NCBI GenBank assembly: GCA_903939115.1
Contig: CAJAFV010000063.1
Coordinates: forward strand, 1-64,000
Source of the DNA: an uncultured Geobacteraceae bacterium
GTDB lineage: Bacteria; Desulfobacterota; Desulfuromonadia; Geobacterales; Pseudopelobacteraceae
Direction: 5' to 3'
DNA: 64,000 nucleotides
Positions 7,263 through 14,503 of this stretch are shown here, piece after piece. Position numbers and translations under genes: made by a program. Under the pieces are notes generated by a model. It searched no databases and was not told the DNA's origin. It was given only the letters and a program-made list of their open reading frames with translations. The stretch's first letter is position 1; every line of letters begins with the position of its first letter.

Positions 7263-7871
7263 ATGTTGAACAGGAAACTAAAACGACTACTATTGACACT
7301 GCTGTTAATTGTTTTGTCCGGGCTCTCCGCCCTACCCGCTCAATCAGCGTCTCAATATTTTGGGATTACATCTGGCGTTTGGATGCCGCACAGCACGACA
7401 TCATACTACTATGACCGCCACGGTGTTTATAGCACTGACACCAGCTACGACACCGGCTGGAGTTTATCAGGAACGTACGGGATTAAGCTCGACAATAACT
7501 TGAGGGCTGAGTGGGAATTGGGATACAAACAGGCATCCGCCAAGGACAGTAATGATGATTCATGGGTTTGGGCTTCGATGGTGAACTGCTGGTGGGAGGC
7601 ACCGATACGTGGAGTGGCACCATATTTTGGCGGCGGCATTGGCTTTGGTCGATCACACGTAGCTTCGTACGACATGTACGATGCAACAGGTGGCGGTATA
7701 ACGTATCAAGTCGGCGCCGGGTTGAATATACCGATCAACCGGCATGGGTTATCGCTCGACCTCGGTTATCGCTATTTCGGGTTCACGTCGACATCATCAG
7801 ATTATTATGATTCATCAAATCTTGATCAGTCAGGTTCACAGATCTCTTTGGGAATACGGACTCGGTTCTGA
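7263..7871 (+). CDS. Outer-membrane beta-barrel protein
   Basis: 202 residues. A signal peptide (RKLKRLLLTLLLIVLSGLSA, cleavage near PAQSA-SQ) is followed by alternating aromatic beta strands (DTGWSLSGTYGIKL, LRAEWELGYKQ, VAPYFGGGIGFGRS, GITYQVGAGLNIPI, LSLDLGYRYFGF) and a terminal Phe (SLGIRTRF), the signal read by the BAM complex. This is the architecture of 8-stranded opacity/OmpX-like outer membrane barrels. GGAGGGG precedes the ATG. The function is unknown; adhesion or envelope integrity are common for the family. No co-transcribed partner is evident. Confidence 0.85.
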   Translation: MLNRKLKRLLLTLLLIVLSGLSALPAQSASQYFGITSGVWMPHSTTSYYYDRHGVYSTDTSYDTGWSLSGTYGIKLDNNLRAEWELGYKQASAKDSNDDSWVWASMVNCWWEAPIRGVAPYFGGGIGFGRSHVASYDMYDATGGGITYQVGAGLNIPINRHGLSLDLGYRYFGFTSTSSDYYDSSNLDQSGSQISLGIRTRF

Positions 7872-7975
7872 CAAGAACTGTTCAAAACGGTGACGTAGTT
7901 TAGTTGGTTGAAACATACTTGAAACCCAACCATCTCCCATTACAATGTAGTTACCAACACTACATAGGAGGTTTT

Positions 7976-8203
7976 ATGCAAACCGAACGGGCTGTTGATG
8001 CCAACCGTCAGTTTTCCAGCGTCTTGAAACAGGAATCACAGGGTAAAGAGTTTATTGTTATCTCGTGAGGAAAGCCTGAGACGACTATTTTGCCGTTCAG
8101 GAGAGCCGACAATGCCCACGTTGCCGCACGAGAAATACTGCTTGAGCGCTACCGTGGATCTGCTTACGCGCTTGCCCCCCGAAGACGTTCTGCTGTTGCT
8201 TAG
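7976..8203 (+). pseudogene. Phd/YefM-type antitoxin gene interrupted by TGA
   Basis: 76 codons with AGGAGG seven bases upstream. The reading is RAVDANRQFSSVLKQESQGK, EFIVIS, TGA (8066-8068), then GKPETTILPFRRA. Phd/YefM antitoxins have VITRxGKPVA at this point, so TGA probably replaces an Arg CGA by a C-to-T change. The N-terminal 30 residues would carry most of the dimerisation and DNA-binding fold. No toxin gene follows; a hairpin comes next. An inactive orphan antitoxin is the simplest reading. Confidence 0.6.
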
Positions 8204-8207
8204 ACAC

Positions 8208-8260
8208 AAAAAAACCTGCTTTCCTCACAGTCCTAAAACTGTGACAAAAACAGGTTCTCT
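8208..8260 (+). terminator. Terminator-like hairpin after phd remnant
   Basis: Nested inverted repeats AACCTG...CAGGTT and TCACAG...CTGTGA form a long stem directly after the broken antitoxin ORF. The 3' T-run is short (TTCTCTTT), so efficiency is uncertain. Confidence 0.45.
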
Positions 8261-8375
8261 TTAACTGGGTGGAATGGAATCGAATAGAACAAACAAATAG
8301 CTAATATATAAAACCTCTTTTCACTGCTCTTTTTATTACTATTGACATAGGGAAATTATTTCTCTATTATTTTTC

Positions 8376-8611
8376 ATGGGAAAAATACTTACGGGCAATG
8401 GATGGATACTTAAAGTGCAAGGGGCGGAACACCCGCCAGTGCATGTCCACCTGCTCCATCCCGATGGTAAAGCCGTACTATTCCTTGTCGGTAATGTGAT
8501 CAACTCCACTGTCCCATCCCGTATTGTTCCGAAGCTGCAGCATGGATCACCGCAAACAACTCCATCGTCATAGCAGCCTGGCAAGCGATGGGAAACCCTG
8601 AAAAGAGGTAA
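8376..8611 (+). pseudogene. DUF4160 protein gene with a frameshift
   Basis: The first ~48 codons (MGKILTGNGWILKVQGAEHP then PVHVHLLHPDGKAVLFLVG) carry the HVHV-type motif and short beta layout of DUF4160. Around 8515-8530 the family-like reading moves to another frame: SEAAAWITANNSIVIAAWQA then MGNPEKR and stop, the usual helical end. A single-base indel therefore splits the gene. DUF4160 and DUF2442 are regularly paired and are suspected small regulatory or toxin-antitoxin-like modules; here the DUF2442 ATG follows 3 bp after the shifted stop. It could be a sequencing error, because the partner is intact. Confidence 0.6.
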
Positions 8612-8614
8612 AAA

Positions 8615-9061
8615 ATGAAAAAGCAGACCCCTCGGATACAGAGCGTAACCGTTCTTCCTGATCTTGTTGTTTCCGCAACCTTCACCGACGGAAGAACCGC
8701 AACCGTCTCCATGCGCGACGTAATAAAAAACTACCCGGCCTTTGCACCGCTGGAATCCGCCGAAGAATGCGCCACTGCCCAGGTTGCTGACTGGGGCTTT
8801 ACCTTGGAGTGGAACTGCGGCATGTCTCTAGATTGCGACCGTTTTTTTGAGCTGTCACTTGAACAATCCGACTTGATTGAAAATGTCCGCTTTCGCCAAT
8901 GGCAGGACAGTCACGCCCTTTCTCTTGCTGAAGCAGCCAAAGCCATTGGCCTTTCCCGCCGCACCATCAGCCAATATCGCACCGGAGCCCGACCCGTACC
9001 CCGTGTGGTGGCTCTTGCCTGTAAAGGGTGGAGCAGTGATGACATGAAAAAAGCAGCGTAG
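8615..9061 (+). CDS. DUF2442 protein with C-terminal helix-turn-helix
   Basis: 148 residues. The N-terminal ~80 residues (VTVLPDLVVSATFTDGRTAT, then YPAFAPLE..., VADWGFTLEW) are DUF2442. The C-terminal part LSLAEAAKAIGLSRRTISQY then RTGARPVPRVVALACKGW is an XRE-like helix-turn-helix. AAAAGAGG lies before the ATG. The fused HTH implies DNA binding, probably autoregulation of the DUF4160-DUF2442 pair. The partner upstream is frameshifted, so the pair may be disabled. Confidence 0.8.
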   Translation: MKKQTPRIQSVTVLPDLVVSATFTDGRTATVSMRDVIKNYPAFAPLESAEECATAQVADWGFTLEWNCGMSLDCDRFFELSLEQSDLIENVRFRQWQDSHALSLAEAAKAIGLSRRTISQYRTGARPVPRVVALACKGWSSDDMKKAA

Positions 9062-9501
9062 GCTTAAACCAGGTTGCACTCCCCATGAGCCAACAGTTCC
9101 GCAAAATCCACATTGATACACTGCTGGCTATGGGTCATAGCTTTCCCATTGGAGGTTTCCTTGGATAAACTATTATTGTTGCTATAGTTGCTGACGCTCT
9201 CAGTCACAACAGAAGCTGCCGTAAAAACAAAACTTGTTGAATACGAGGTGTCACGCGAACGGTCGTTTGAGTGACATCATATGCAACCTGCTGATTCTTG
9301 TGACTCTGAAATTTTCGCCGGTTTGTGATTACAACAACCCCAATATTAGACAAGGGTTGTTGGACTATATTACTCTCACCAGCCTCACGCTGGGCACAGC
9401 CTGATATAGCACAAAATCAACGGGTAGAGCCACCGTTCCAGCGGTGGTTGTAGGGAGCCCTTTTGGGCCACCATCACAACGAATAGGGGGGATAATAAGT
9501 C
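9062..9501. other. 440-bp non-coding stretch with hairpin leader
   Basis: No supported gene. Near the right end CCACCG TTCCAG CGGTGG (9430-9447) is a perfect hairpin. It is followed by GGAGCCC TTTT GGGC within a larger GTGGT...ACCATCAC pairing (to about 9477), just ahead of a short ORF. It may be a structured leader or a mobile palindrome; I recognise no known RNA family. Confidence 0.4.
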
Positions 9502-9639
9502 ATGTCAGTTCGCGCACGCATTAACGGTAGGGATTTTACGCTGAGCTGAGAGGAATTCGAGAAGGCGCTGATGCGGAGTAATCTGTCAGAAGGTGAATTC
9601 GAGGTTCTTACAATATTTACGGGAGTAAAACCCTACTAG
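9502..9639 (+). pseudogene. 46-codon ORF with an internal TGA
   Basis: The reading is MSVRARINGRDFTLS, TGA (9547-9549), EEFEKALMRSNLSEGEFEVL, TIFTGVKPY, stop. AGGGGGG precedes the ATG and a strong terminator follows, so this looks like a complete small transcription unit. A Trp (TGG) would fit the TLSxEEFEKA context, so a nonsense change is the simplest reading. I recognise no family. Selenocysteine was considered but no convincing SECIS hairpin lies right after the TGA. Confidence 0.45.
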
Positions 9640-9675
9640 AGTCTTCAGGTCGGATACCCGTCTGGCCTGGATAGA

Positions 9676-9707
9676 GGCGGCCCTTGTGGTCGCCTTTTTT
9701 ATTTTTC
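9676..9707 (+). terminator. Intrinsic terminator
   Basis: AGGCGGCC CTTGT GGTCGCC followed by TTTTTTATTTTT, 37 bp past the small ORF. A clean rho-independent terminator for the plus strand. Confidence 0.8.
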
Positions 9708-9709
9708 AG

Positions 9710-9749
9710 CACAATAATCTAGCTGTGACAATACACAATAATCTAGCTG
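9710..9749. repeat. Two direct copies of a 16-bp sequence
   Basis: CACAATAATCTAGCTG occurs at 9710-9725 and 9734-9749, a 24-bp period with about 8 bp between copies. It lies between a terminator and the 3' end of hipA. The function is unknown; iteron-like binding sites or slippage are possible. Confidence 0.6.
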
Positions 9750-9812
9750 GCGCATAAATGTTCATGATACCATACTTATTAAGAGTGCGCTCTGACGCTC
9801 TTGGTAGCGTGC

Positions 9813-11060
9813 CTACGCAATCTTTCGCAAGGTTTTTTCTGCCTGTTCCCCCACCAATTGCATCAAGCGGTACAAGGCATCACATTTATAGGGGGAGAAT
9901 CCTCCCTTGAAGAGCTGCAAGCGGTTGTCCTCAATCTTCTTTGCAAGATCGGCAACACGGGTCAGCACCAGCCGTGGTTTGATGCCGATCTCCTCGGCAA
10001 ACTGTTCCCAATGTTTTTTCTGGATTGAGCCTGGATCACTCTCGCCACCAATCTTCATAGCCAAACCTTCCGCCAAACCGTAATGGGCGTAGATCCTCGT
10101 CGAAAGCAGATCGTAGAAGGGGGCCAGCATCGGTCCTTCCGGCAGCAGCAAGAGAGAGATGTTCTTGCCATGTGCATCTGAGTTGCCAATCAGGTAATTG
10201 AATATCACCCAGTTCAAAAGCGACAGCACATCCTTGCCGGACCTGATGCTGGCAGTGCGAACCAGATTGAAGCATGCAGCCAGGGACGGTCCACCTTCGG
10301 ATTCATACTTGTATTCAGGAGGGATTTGGAGCGCCTGACAGAAATCTTCCTGATGCAACCGCCTGGTACCATCTCCGGCAATCACACGATCAAAGCGCTT
10401 GACTATGAATGCTCGTGTTTCCCAATGTTGATGAATGAATGATCGAGGTACATCCAGACCAACCAAGTGAGCCAGGGCCATGCAGAATGCTTCGTTCTCC
10501 ACCGTGCCATCCAAGTTCTCGATGGACGGCTTGATAATGTAATTGGAAGGAGCGGTGCCATATCCCAGATAAAAGTGTTGCTCATCATAAAAGATCGGAA
10601 GCTTCTTCTGGGCACCGGCCAGTGAGAGCCGTATCCCTTTCTCCCCTGCCAGAAGTGGCCGTTGCGGGAGTTCGCTGATAATGGTGTTGAGTTCATCCAG
10701 CGAGAGTTGGCGATAGGAGCCTGGTTCACGCTTCGGTTCTCCGGTCTCGGGATAGAGTGAAACCGCACCGGCGCAATCACCGCCGATCCGCTCCAGGAGC
10801 CCATAGTCGTTATTGAGGGAAACACCAAGATTCCGGGCAATCACGGCACGGATTTTTTCTTCAGGAAGGAGGTTGGCGAAAAAGGGATGTGACTCATCGT
10901 CGGAATAGGGGGCGGCGCGTAAGGGTAACGAGAGGGACAATGGGATTCTCAACTGCTCCAGCCACTCCTTGTCGTACTGGAAACAGAAGTGCTTCTTCTC
11001 ATCCAGCCAGAGACGCCCCACGACATCTTCATCTATCCTGACAAGCAGGCCGATAGTCAT
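9813..11060 (-). CDS. hipA: HipA-family serine/threonine kinase toxin
   Basis: From the ATG at 11060 (MTIGLLVRIDEDVVGRLW) the protein has 415 residues, close to the family's usual 400-440. It shows the HipA N-terminal subdomain with FFANLLPEE and GDCAGAVSLYP, the P-loop-like LAGAQKKLPI, the ATP-site Lys in NYIIKPS, HQEDFCQAL, the catalytic-loop YLIGNSDAHGKN and the metal-binding FYDLLST. E. coli HipA phosphorylates GltX and induces persistence; this homologue's target is not known. The ATG overlaps the hipB stop by 4 bp (ATGA), so expression is coupled. All key motifs are intact. The ORF-track start at 11201 lies inside hipB and is not used. Confidence 0.93.
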   Translation of the reverse strand: MTIGLLVRIDEDVVGRLWLDEKKHFCFQYDKEWLEQLRIPLSLSLPLRAAPYSDDESHPFFANLLPEEKIRAVIARNLGVSLNNDYGLLERIGGDCAGAVSLYPETGEPKREPGSYRQLSLDELNTIISELPQRPLLAGEKGIRLSLAGAQKKLPIFYDEQHFYLGYGTAPSNYIIKPSIENLDGTVENEAFCMALAHLVGLDVPRSFIHQHWETRAFIVKRFDRVIAGDGTRRLHQEDFCQALQIPPEYKYESEGGPSLAACFNLVRTASIRSGKDVLSLLNWVIFNYLIGNSDAHGKNISLLLLPEGPMLAPFYDLLSTRIYAHYGLAEGLAMKIGGESDPGSIQKKHWEQFAEEIGIKPRLVLTRVADLAKKIEDNRLQLFKGGFSPYKCDALYRLMQLVGEQAEKTLRKIA

Positions 11061-11293
11061 GATTCGTCTCCTGGAGATGCCCACGTACGGATACTCGCAT
11101 CCAGCTCGATTCCGAGACACTTGATAACCTGCAGAACCTTGTTCAGGCGCACGGTCTCCTTGCCGTTTTCCAGGGCAGAAAGAAAGGCATAGCTTACACA
11201 ACAGACCGCAGCCGCATCTTCCAGGGTAAGGCCATCGTCTTTACGTTTCTGTTTGATGAGCCGTCCAATGTCTATCGCACTCGTAATCTTCAT
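11057..11293 (-). CDS. hipB: HipB-family antitoxin/repressor
   Basis: 78 residues with an XRE-type helix-turn-helix: IGRLIKQKRKDDGLTLEDAA, then VSYAFLSALENGKETVRLNK and VLQVIKCLGIEL. It should bind HipA and repress the operon. GAGAGGG lies upstream of the ATG. Inverted AT-rich sites 20-75 bp upstream are the likely operators. Confidence 0.9.
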   Translation of the reverse strand: MKITSAIDIGRLIKQKRKDDGLTLEDAAAVCCVSYAFLSALENGKETVRLNKVLQVIKCLGIELDASIRTWASPGDES

Positions 11294-11311
11294 TTCAACA
11301 CCCTCTCCACA

Positions 11312-11370
11312 ATATATGCGTTCGTATATTTATAGCAGTTAGAATGAGATATTAACAGCAAAATATACGA
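11312..11370 (-). promoter_or_regulatory. Probable HipB operators
   Basis: The near-palindrome ATATATGCGTTCGTATAT (11312-11329) lies just upstream of hipB. A half-related AATATACGATC follows about 50 bp further upstream (about 11362-11372). The shared element is ATATACG or its inverse. Two operators ahead of hipBA match how HipB-type repressors act. The exact half-site consensus is inferred. Confidence 0.5.
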
Positions 11371-11679
11371 TCACAGATACTGAGGCGCTATAAGCAAACG
11401 GAACGGCAAATTATCTTCGTTTATAGATGAGAGTGCGGAGTATGAGGATTGAGTTATCTGGACAGCCTGCCGGAACGGCCATCCGGGAATGTGCTCGGTA
11501 TTGACATTGGCTTCAACACCATCATCTTTACCTTGTTTTCCCCGCAACGGAAGCAGATCATCCATGGCAAGACCCTCAACAAGCGTGGAGTACACGATCC
11601 GCAGATCATGAACTATCAAAAACGCCAACAACTACCTTGGATTTCAGCATATCAAGATGGATTTTGTTGGACAAGTGGA
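11371..11679. other. Unassigned stretch between hipBA and tRNA-Leu
   Basis: A plus-strand open reading from about 11449 (YLDSLPERPSGNVLGIDIGF then NTIIFTLFSPQRK) is continuous for about 65 codons. It then runs through a terminator and the tRNA, so it cannot be a full gene. GIDIGxN resembles the RuvC-like motif of transposon-borne proteins, but I cannot name it. It is probably debris. Confidence 0.3.
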
Positions 11680-11712
11680 AAAAGAAAAAGCCTTGATTTC
11701 TCAAGGCTTTTG
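11680..11712 (-). terminator. Terminator after tRNA-Leu
   Basis: On the minus strand AAAAGCCTTGA GAAA TCAAGGCTTTTTC forms an 11-bp stem with a T-rich tail, 31 bp past the tRNA 3' end. Confidence 0.8.
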
Positions 11713-11742
11713 GTCTTTGCCGGACTAGTCCGGACTTATAAC

Positions 11743-11829
11743 TGGTGCGGTGGAATGGAATCGAACCATCACGGAGTTGCCCCCGCCAGCCCCTCAAGCT
11801 GGTGCGTCTACCAGTTCCGCCACCACCGC
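11743..11829 (-). tRNA. tRNA-Leu (GAG)
   Basis: 87-nt class II tRNA with encoded CCA: acceptor GCGGTGG/CCACCGC, D arm AACTGGTAGACGC, anticodon stem CCAGC/GCTGG around loop TTGAGGG (anticodon GAG), long variable arm GGCGGGGGCAACTCCGT and T arm GGTTCGATTCC. It reads CUC/CUU codons. Confidence 0.95.
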
Positions 11830-11952
11830 AAGCAGAGTACACACAAAAACTGTGCACACCTAAATAGTTGGAGAAAACTTTATTACTGCTAACTGTTCAA
11901 CAAGGGGATATTTTCTAACACAGCCGTCTTGTTTTATCAAGTGTAAATATTA

Positions 11953-12309
11953 TTATTTCTGTGCCGGTACTGCCGGTACTGCCGGAGCAGCAGGCGCAGG
12001 AACCGAATCAGCCTTCTGTGGGGCCGGTGCCGAGACTGGAGCCGACTTACCTTTCCCGGACATTATTGAAGAAGATGACGGTTGACCGGAAACGTAAGCT
12101 AAGGTCAATGACGTTAACATAAAAATAATTGCCGCGCTGGTAGTCAATTTACTCAAGAAGGACGTTCCGCCCCCCGCTCCAAAGACAGACTGACTTCCGC
12201 CACTGCCGAATGATGCTCCCATTTCAGCACCTTTTCCGGATTGCAGCAAAACGACAGCAATCAAAAACAGACTAACGAGTACGTGTAAAATTGTAAGAGC
12301 AATTATCAT
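11953..12309 (-). CDS. secG: Preprotein translocase subunit SecG
   Basis: 118 residues. Two membrane helices (MIIALTILHVLVSLFLIAVV and SKLTTSAAIIFMLTSLTLAY) flank the conserved LLQSGKGAEMGASFGSG loop. An Ala/Pro-rich tail ends the protein. SecG associates with SecYE and assists SecA-driven export. Single gene here; the secDF-yajC module is 6 kb away. The Pro/Ala tail is longer than in E. coli and low-complexity. Confidence 0.93.
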   Translation of the reverse strand: MIIALTILHVLVSLFLIAVVLLQSGKGAEMGASFGSGGSQSVFGAGGGTSFLSKLTTSAAIIFMLTSLTLAYVSGQPSSSSIMSGKGKSAPVSAPAPQKADSVPAPAAPAVPAVPAQK

Positions 12310-12507
12310 ACATGATCCCCTGGCAACGTTTTAAAGAAAGATTTATAGCACAGCAATTTACCAACTGTAAAGTTCTAAGTGTAAATAATGGTACACTGTG
12401 CCGCTTTTTATGCAATTTCTCCTTGACCTTTGACCTATTACCCTGTTTTCATACCTAACGATCTTACGCAGGACAATTATCACACATAAAAAGGATACCA
12501 TCAGGAT

Positions 12508-13818
12508 ATGAAACGGGTCGCCATCAGCACACTGGGATGCAAAACAAATCAATTTGAATCGGCCGCCATGACAGAACAGCTGAAAAACGCCGGTTACCGT
12601 ATTGTCGCTTTCAACGAACCATCTGACTTCTATATCATAAATTCCTGTACGGTCACCGCCCGAACCGATGCTGAAACCCGCAGACTTATCCGCCGGGCCA
12701 GACGCCTGAATCCGGAGTCACGCATTATCGCAACCGGGTGTTATGCCCAGGTGGCACCGGGTGAACTGGAGAAGATGCCGGAAATTGACTGCGTCCTCGG
12801 TAATCAGGAAAAATTGAGTATCTCAAGCCTGCTGGAATCTTCCGGGCACTCAGTTTCAGATATTTCAAAAATACCCGATGCTGAACCGCTTAAACTGACC
12901 AGCTTTGCTGAACATACCCGCGCCTTTCTCCAAATCCAGAACGGATGCAACTCTTTTTGCAGCTACTGCATTGTACCGTACGCCCGTGGTCGCAGTCGCA
13001 GCGTCATAACCGATGACATCCTCCAGGGAATGCATGATCTGGCCGCCAATGGCTTCAAGGAGATCGTACTGACCGGCATCCATTTGGGCGCCTACGGCCT
13101 TGACCTCCCGTCACCGACGACCCTGACAGCTCTCGTCAGAAGAATTGAGGCCGAGTACATTGTGCCTCGTCTGCGTATCGGTTCAGTCGAACCGAATGAA
13201 GTCAGCGAGGAATTTCTAAACCTGATGGCTACGTCCAGGAGCATCTGCCACCACGCGCATCTGCCGTTGCAAAGCGGGAGCAATTCTGTTTTAAGCCGCA
13301 TGGGCAGGCCGTACACGTCCGGCTTGTTTCGCGATCTGATCGCACAGATTTCAGCAGCCATGCCGGATGCGTTTATCGGTGCCGATGTGATTGCCGGTTT
13401 TCCGGGAGAGAGTGAAGCGGAGTTTGAAGAGACCGTTCATCTGCTTGAAGAGCTGCCGTTCTCCGATTTGCACGTGTTCCCGTATTCCAGCCGTCCCGGA
13501 ACCAAGGCGGCCGGTATGCCCGGACACGTTCCTGACCGTATTGTTACGGAGCGTGCCGCACGGCTGAGGGGTATCGCCGCAGAGAAAAAGTCAGCTTTTC
13601 TGCAGCGTTTTGCAGGCAAGGAACTGACGGTACTGGTTCAGGGATTCAATGACAAGACCGGAGTCTGCCGGGGCTTGACCCGCAATTACATCACTGTTTC
13701 ATTTCCCGGTACGAAAGATCTGGTGAATGAAGAGGTGTCCATAACAATTGAAAGCTGTGACGGCCAAGCTTGTTCGGGGCATCTCAGCACGTTTCTCCCT
13801 CCCGCTGTTTCGATCTGA
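12508..13818 (+). CDS. mtaB: tRNA t6A37 methylthiotransferase MtaB
   Basis: 436 residues with UPF0004 N-terminal domain (VAISTLGCKTNQFESAAM with its Cys, INSCTVT, ATGCYAQ: the three Cys of the auxiliary cluster), radical SAM domain with CNSFCSYC (CxxxCxxC), QSGSNSVLSRMGR, and a C-terminal TRAM-like segment (ELTVLVQGFNDKTGVCRGLT). The CxxxCxxC site holds the SAM-binding 4Fe-4S cluster. It adds a methylthio group to N6-threonylcarbamoyl-A37 of tRNAs reading ANN codons. Its start GCKTN favours MtaB over MiaB or RimO. The 3' end overlaps the convergent ResB-like gene by 35 bp. Confidence 0.93.
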   Translation: MKRVAISTLGCKTNQFESAAMTEQLKNAGYRIVAFNEPSDFYIINSCTVTARTDAETRRLIRRARRLNPESRIIATGCYAQVAPGELEKMPEIDCVLGNQEKLSISSLLESSGHSVSDISKIPDAEPLKLTSFAEHTRAFLQIQNGCNSFCSYCIVPYARGRSRSVITDDILQGMHDLAANGFKEIVLTGIHLGAYGLDLPSPTTLTALVRRIEAEYIVPRLRIGSVEPNEVSEEFLNLMATSRSICHHAHLPLQSGSNSVLSRMGRPYTSGLFRDLIAQISAAMPDAFIGADVIAGFPGESEAEFEETVHLLEELPFSDLHVFPYSSRPGTKAAGMPGHVPDRIVTERAARLRGIAAEKKSAFLQRFAGKELTVLVQGFNDKTGVCRGLTRNYITVSFPGTKDLVNEEVSITIESCDGQACSGHLSTFLPPAVSI

Positions 13819-14503
13819 AAACCAGAAGCATAACATTCCCGACCGTAAACAGGAGAGATCCGGCCAATGCCATTGAAGCGCCCGGCTCGTGGTGGATTTC
13901 AAGGAGCGCCCGTTTGTACGGATACGCCTCCGCCTGCTTGATATATACACCGAAGCCCTGATGGAACCAGGGGTGATTTGGCGATATGACAACCCTTTCT
14001 ATCGGCCTGCTCATGTCTGGTACTAATTCACTGCTAAAGCCGAGCGGCATTCCCTGAGGGGAGGTCATGACTGAGATGGAGGCGACACCAAATCTGCTGC
14101 CGTTCGGTAATGTTGCGAGCGTCATCTCACCCACCTGAACAGCATTGAACGATGATCCCATGGCACTGATCAAGTGCGCAAGCACGATGAGCAGAAAACC
14201 GGCGTGCATACACTGTGGTGCGAAAAGTGCTGACCACCCTCCCCTGCCCCACCGCGACCAGAGCGTTTCTGATGAGCAGAGCACCGTATTCAAAGCCAAT
14301 AGTGCGAGGAGAACCAGGACGACCCAGAGCCACCATGAAATGGTAAAGGGTGTCTCACGCAGCCACATAAAAAGCGGCATGCTGTTAATTGCAGCGGCGT
14401 ACTCTCCGGAAAGACGAAACGAACCGGCGGCCATGACAATACAGACCAGGGCCAGTACACCGAGGCAAAGCTCCAGGGAGACCAAAATTCGCCACAGTTT
14501 CAT
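13784..14503 (-). CDS. Short ResB-like membrane protein
   Basis: 239 residues with three N-terminal helices (LVSLELCLGVLALVCIVMAA, WWLWVVLVLLALLALNTVLC, MHAGFLLIVLAHLISAM), a periplasmic domain containing ISPNHPWFHQGFGVYIKQAE, and a last helix (LAGSLLFTVGNVMLLVF). The pattern resembles a trimmed ResB of system II cytochrome c maturation, roughly half the length of the full resB in this window. It is last in the recJ-CDF-this operon (ATGA overlap with the transporter). A role in cytochrome maturation or haem handling is inference. Confidence 0.7.
   Translation of the reverse strand: MKLWRILVSLELCLGVLALVCIVMAAGSFRLSGEYAAAINSMPLFMWLRETPFTISWWLWVVLVLLALLALNTVLCSSETLWSRWGRGGWSALFAPQCMHAGFLLIVLAHLISAMGSSFNAVQVGEMTLATLPNGSRFGVASISVMTSPQGMPLGFSSELVPDMSRPIERVVISPNHPWFHQGFGVYIKQAEAYPYKRALLEIHHEPGASMALAGSLLFTVGNVMLLVFRSKQREGETC

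Noticed and set aside
8066-9549. Selenocysteine recoding of the TGA codons in the Phd and 46-codon ORFs
   Set aside because: No convincing SECIS-like hairpin directly downstream, and Arg or Trp rather than Cys/Sec is expected at these positions.
9710-9749. Start of a CRISPR array
   Set aside because: Only two 16-bp copies with an 8-bp gap; no further repeats and no cas genes in the window.
11449-11892. 147-codon plus-strand ORF
   Set aside because: It runs through the tRNA-Leu terminator and the whole tRNA antisense; no ribosome site or full domain. At most its first 65 codons are debris.
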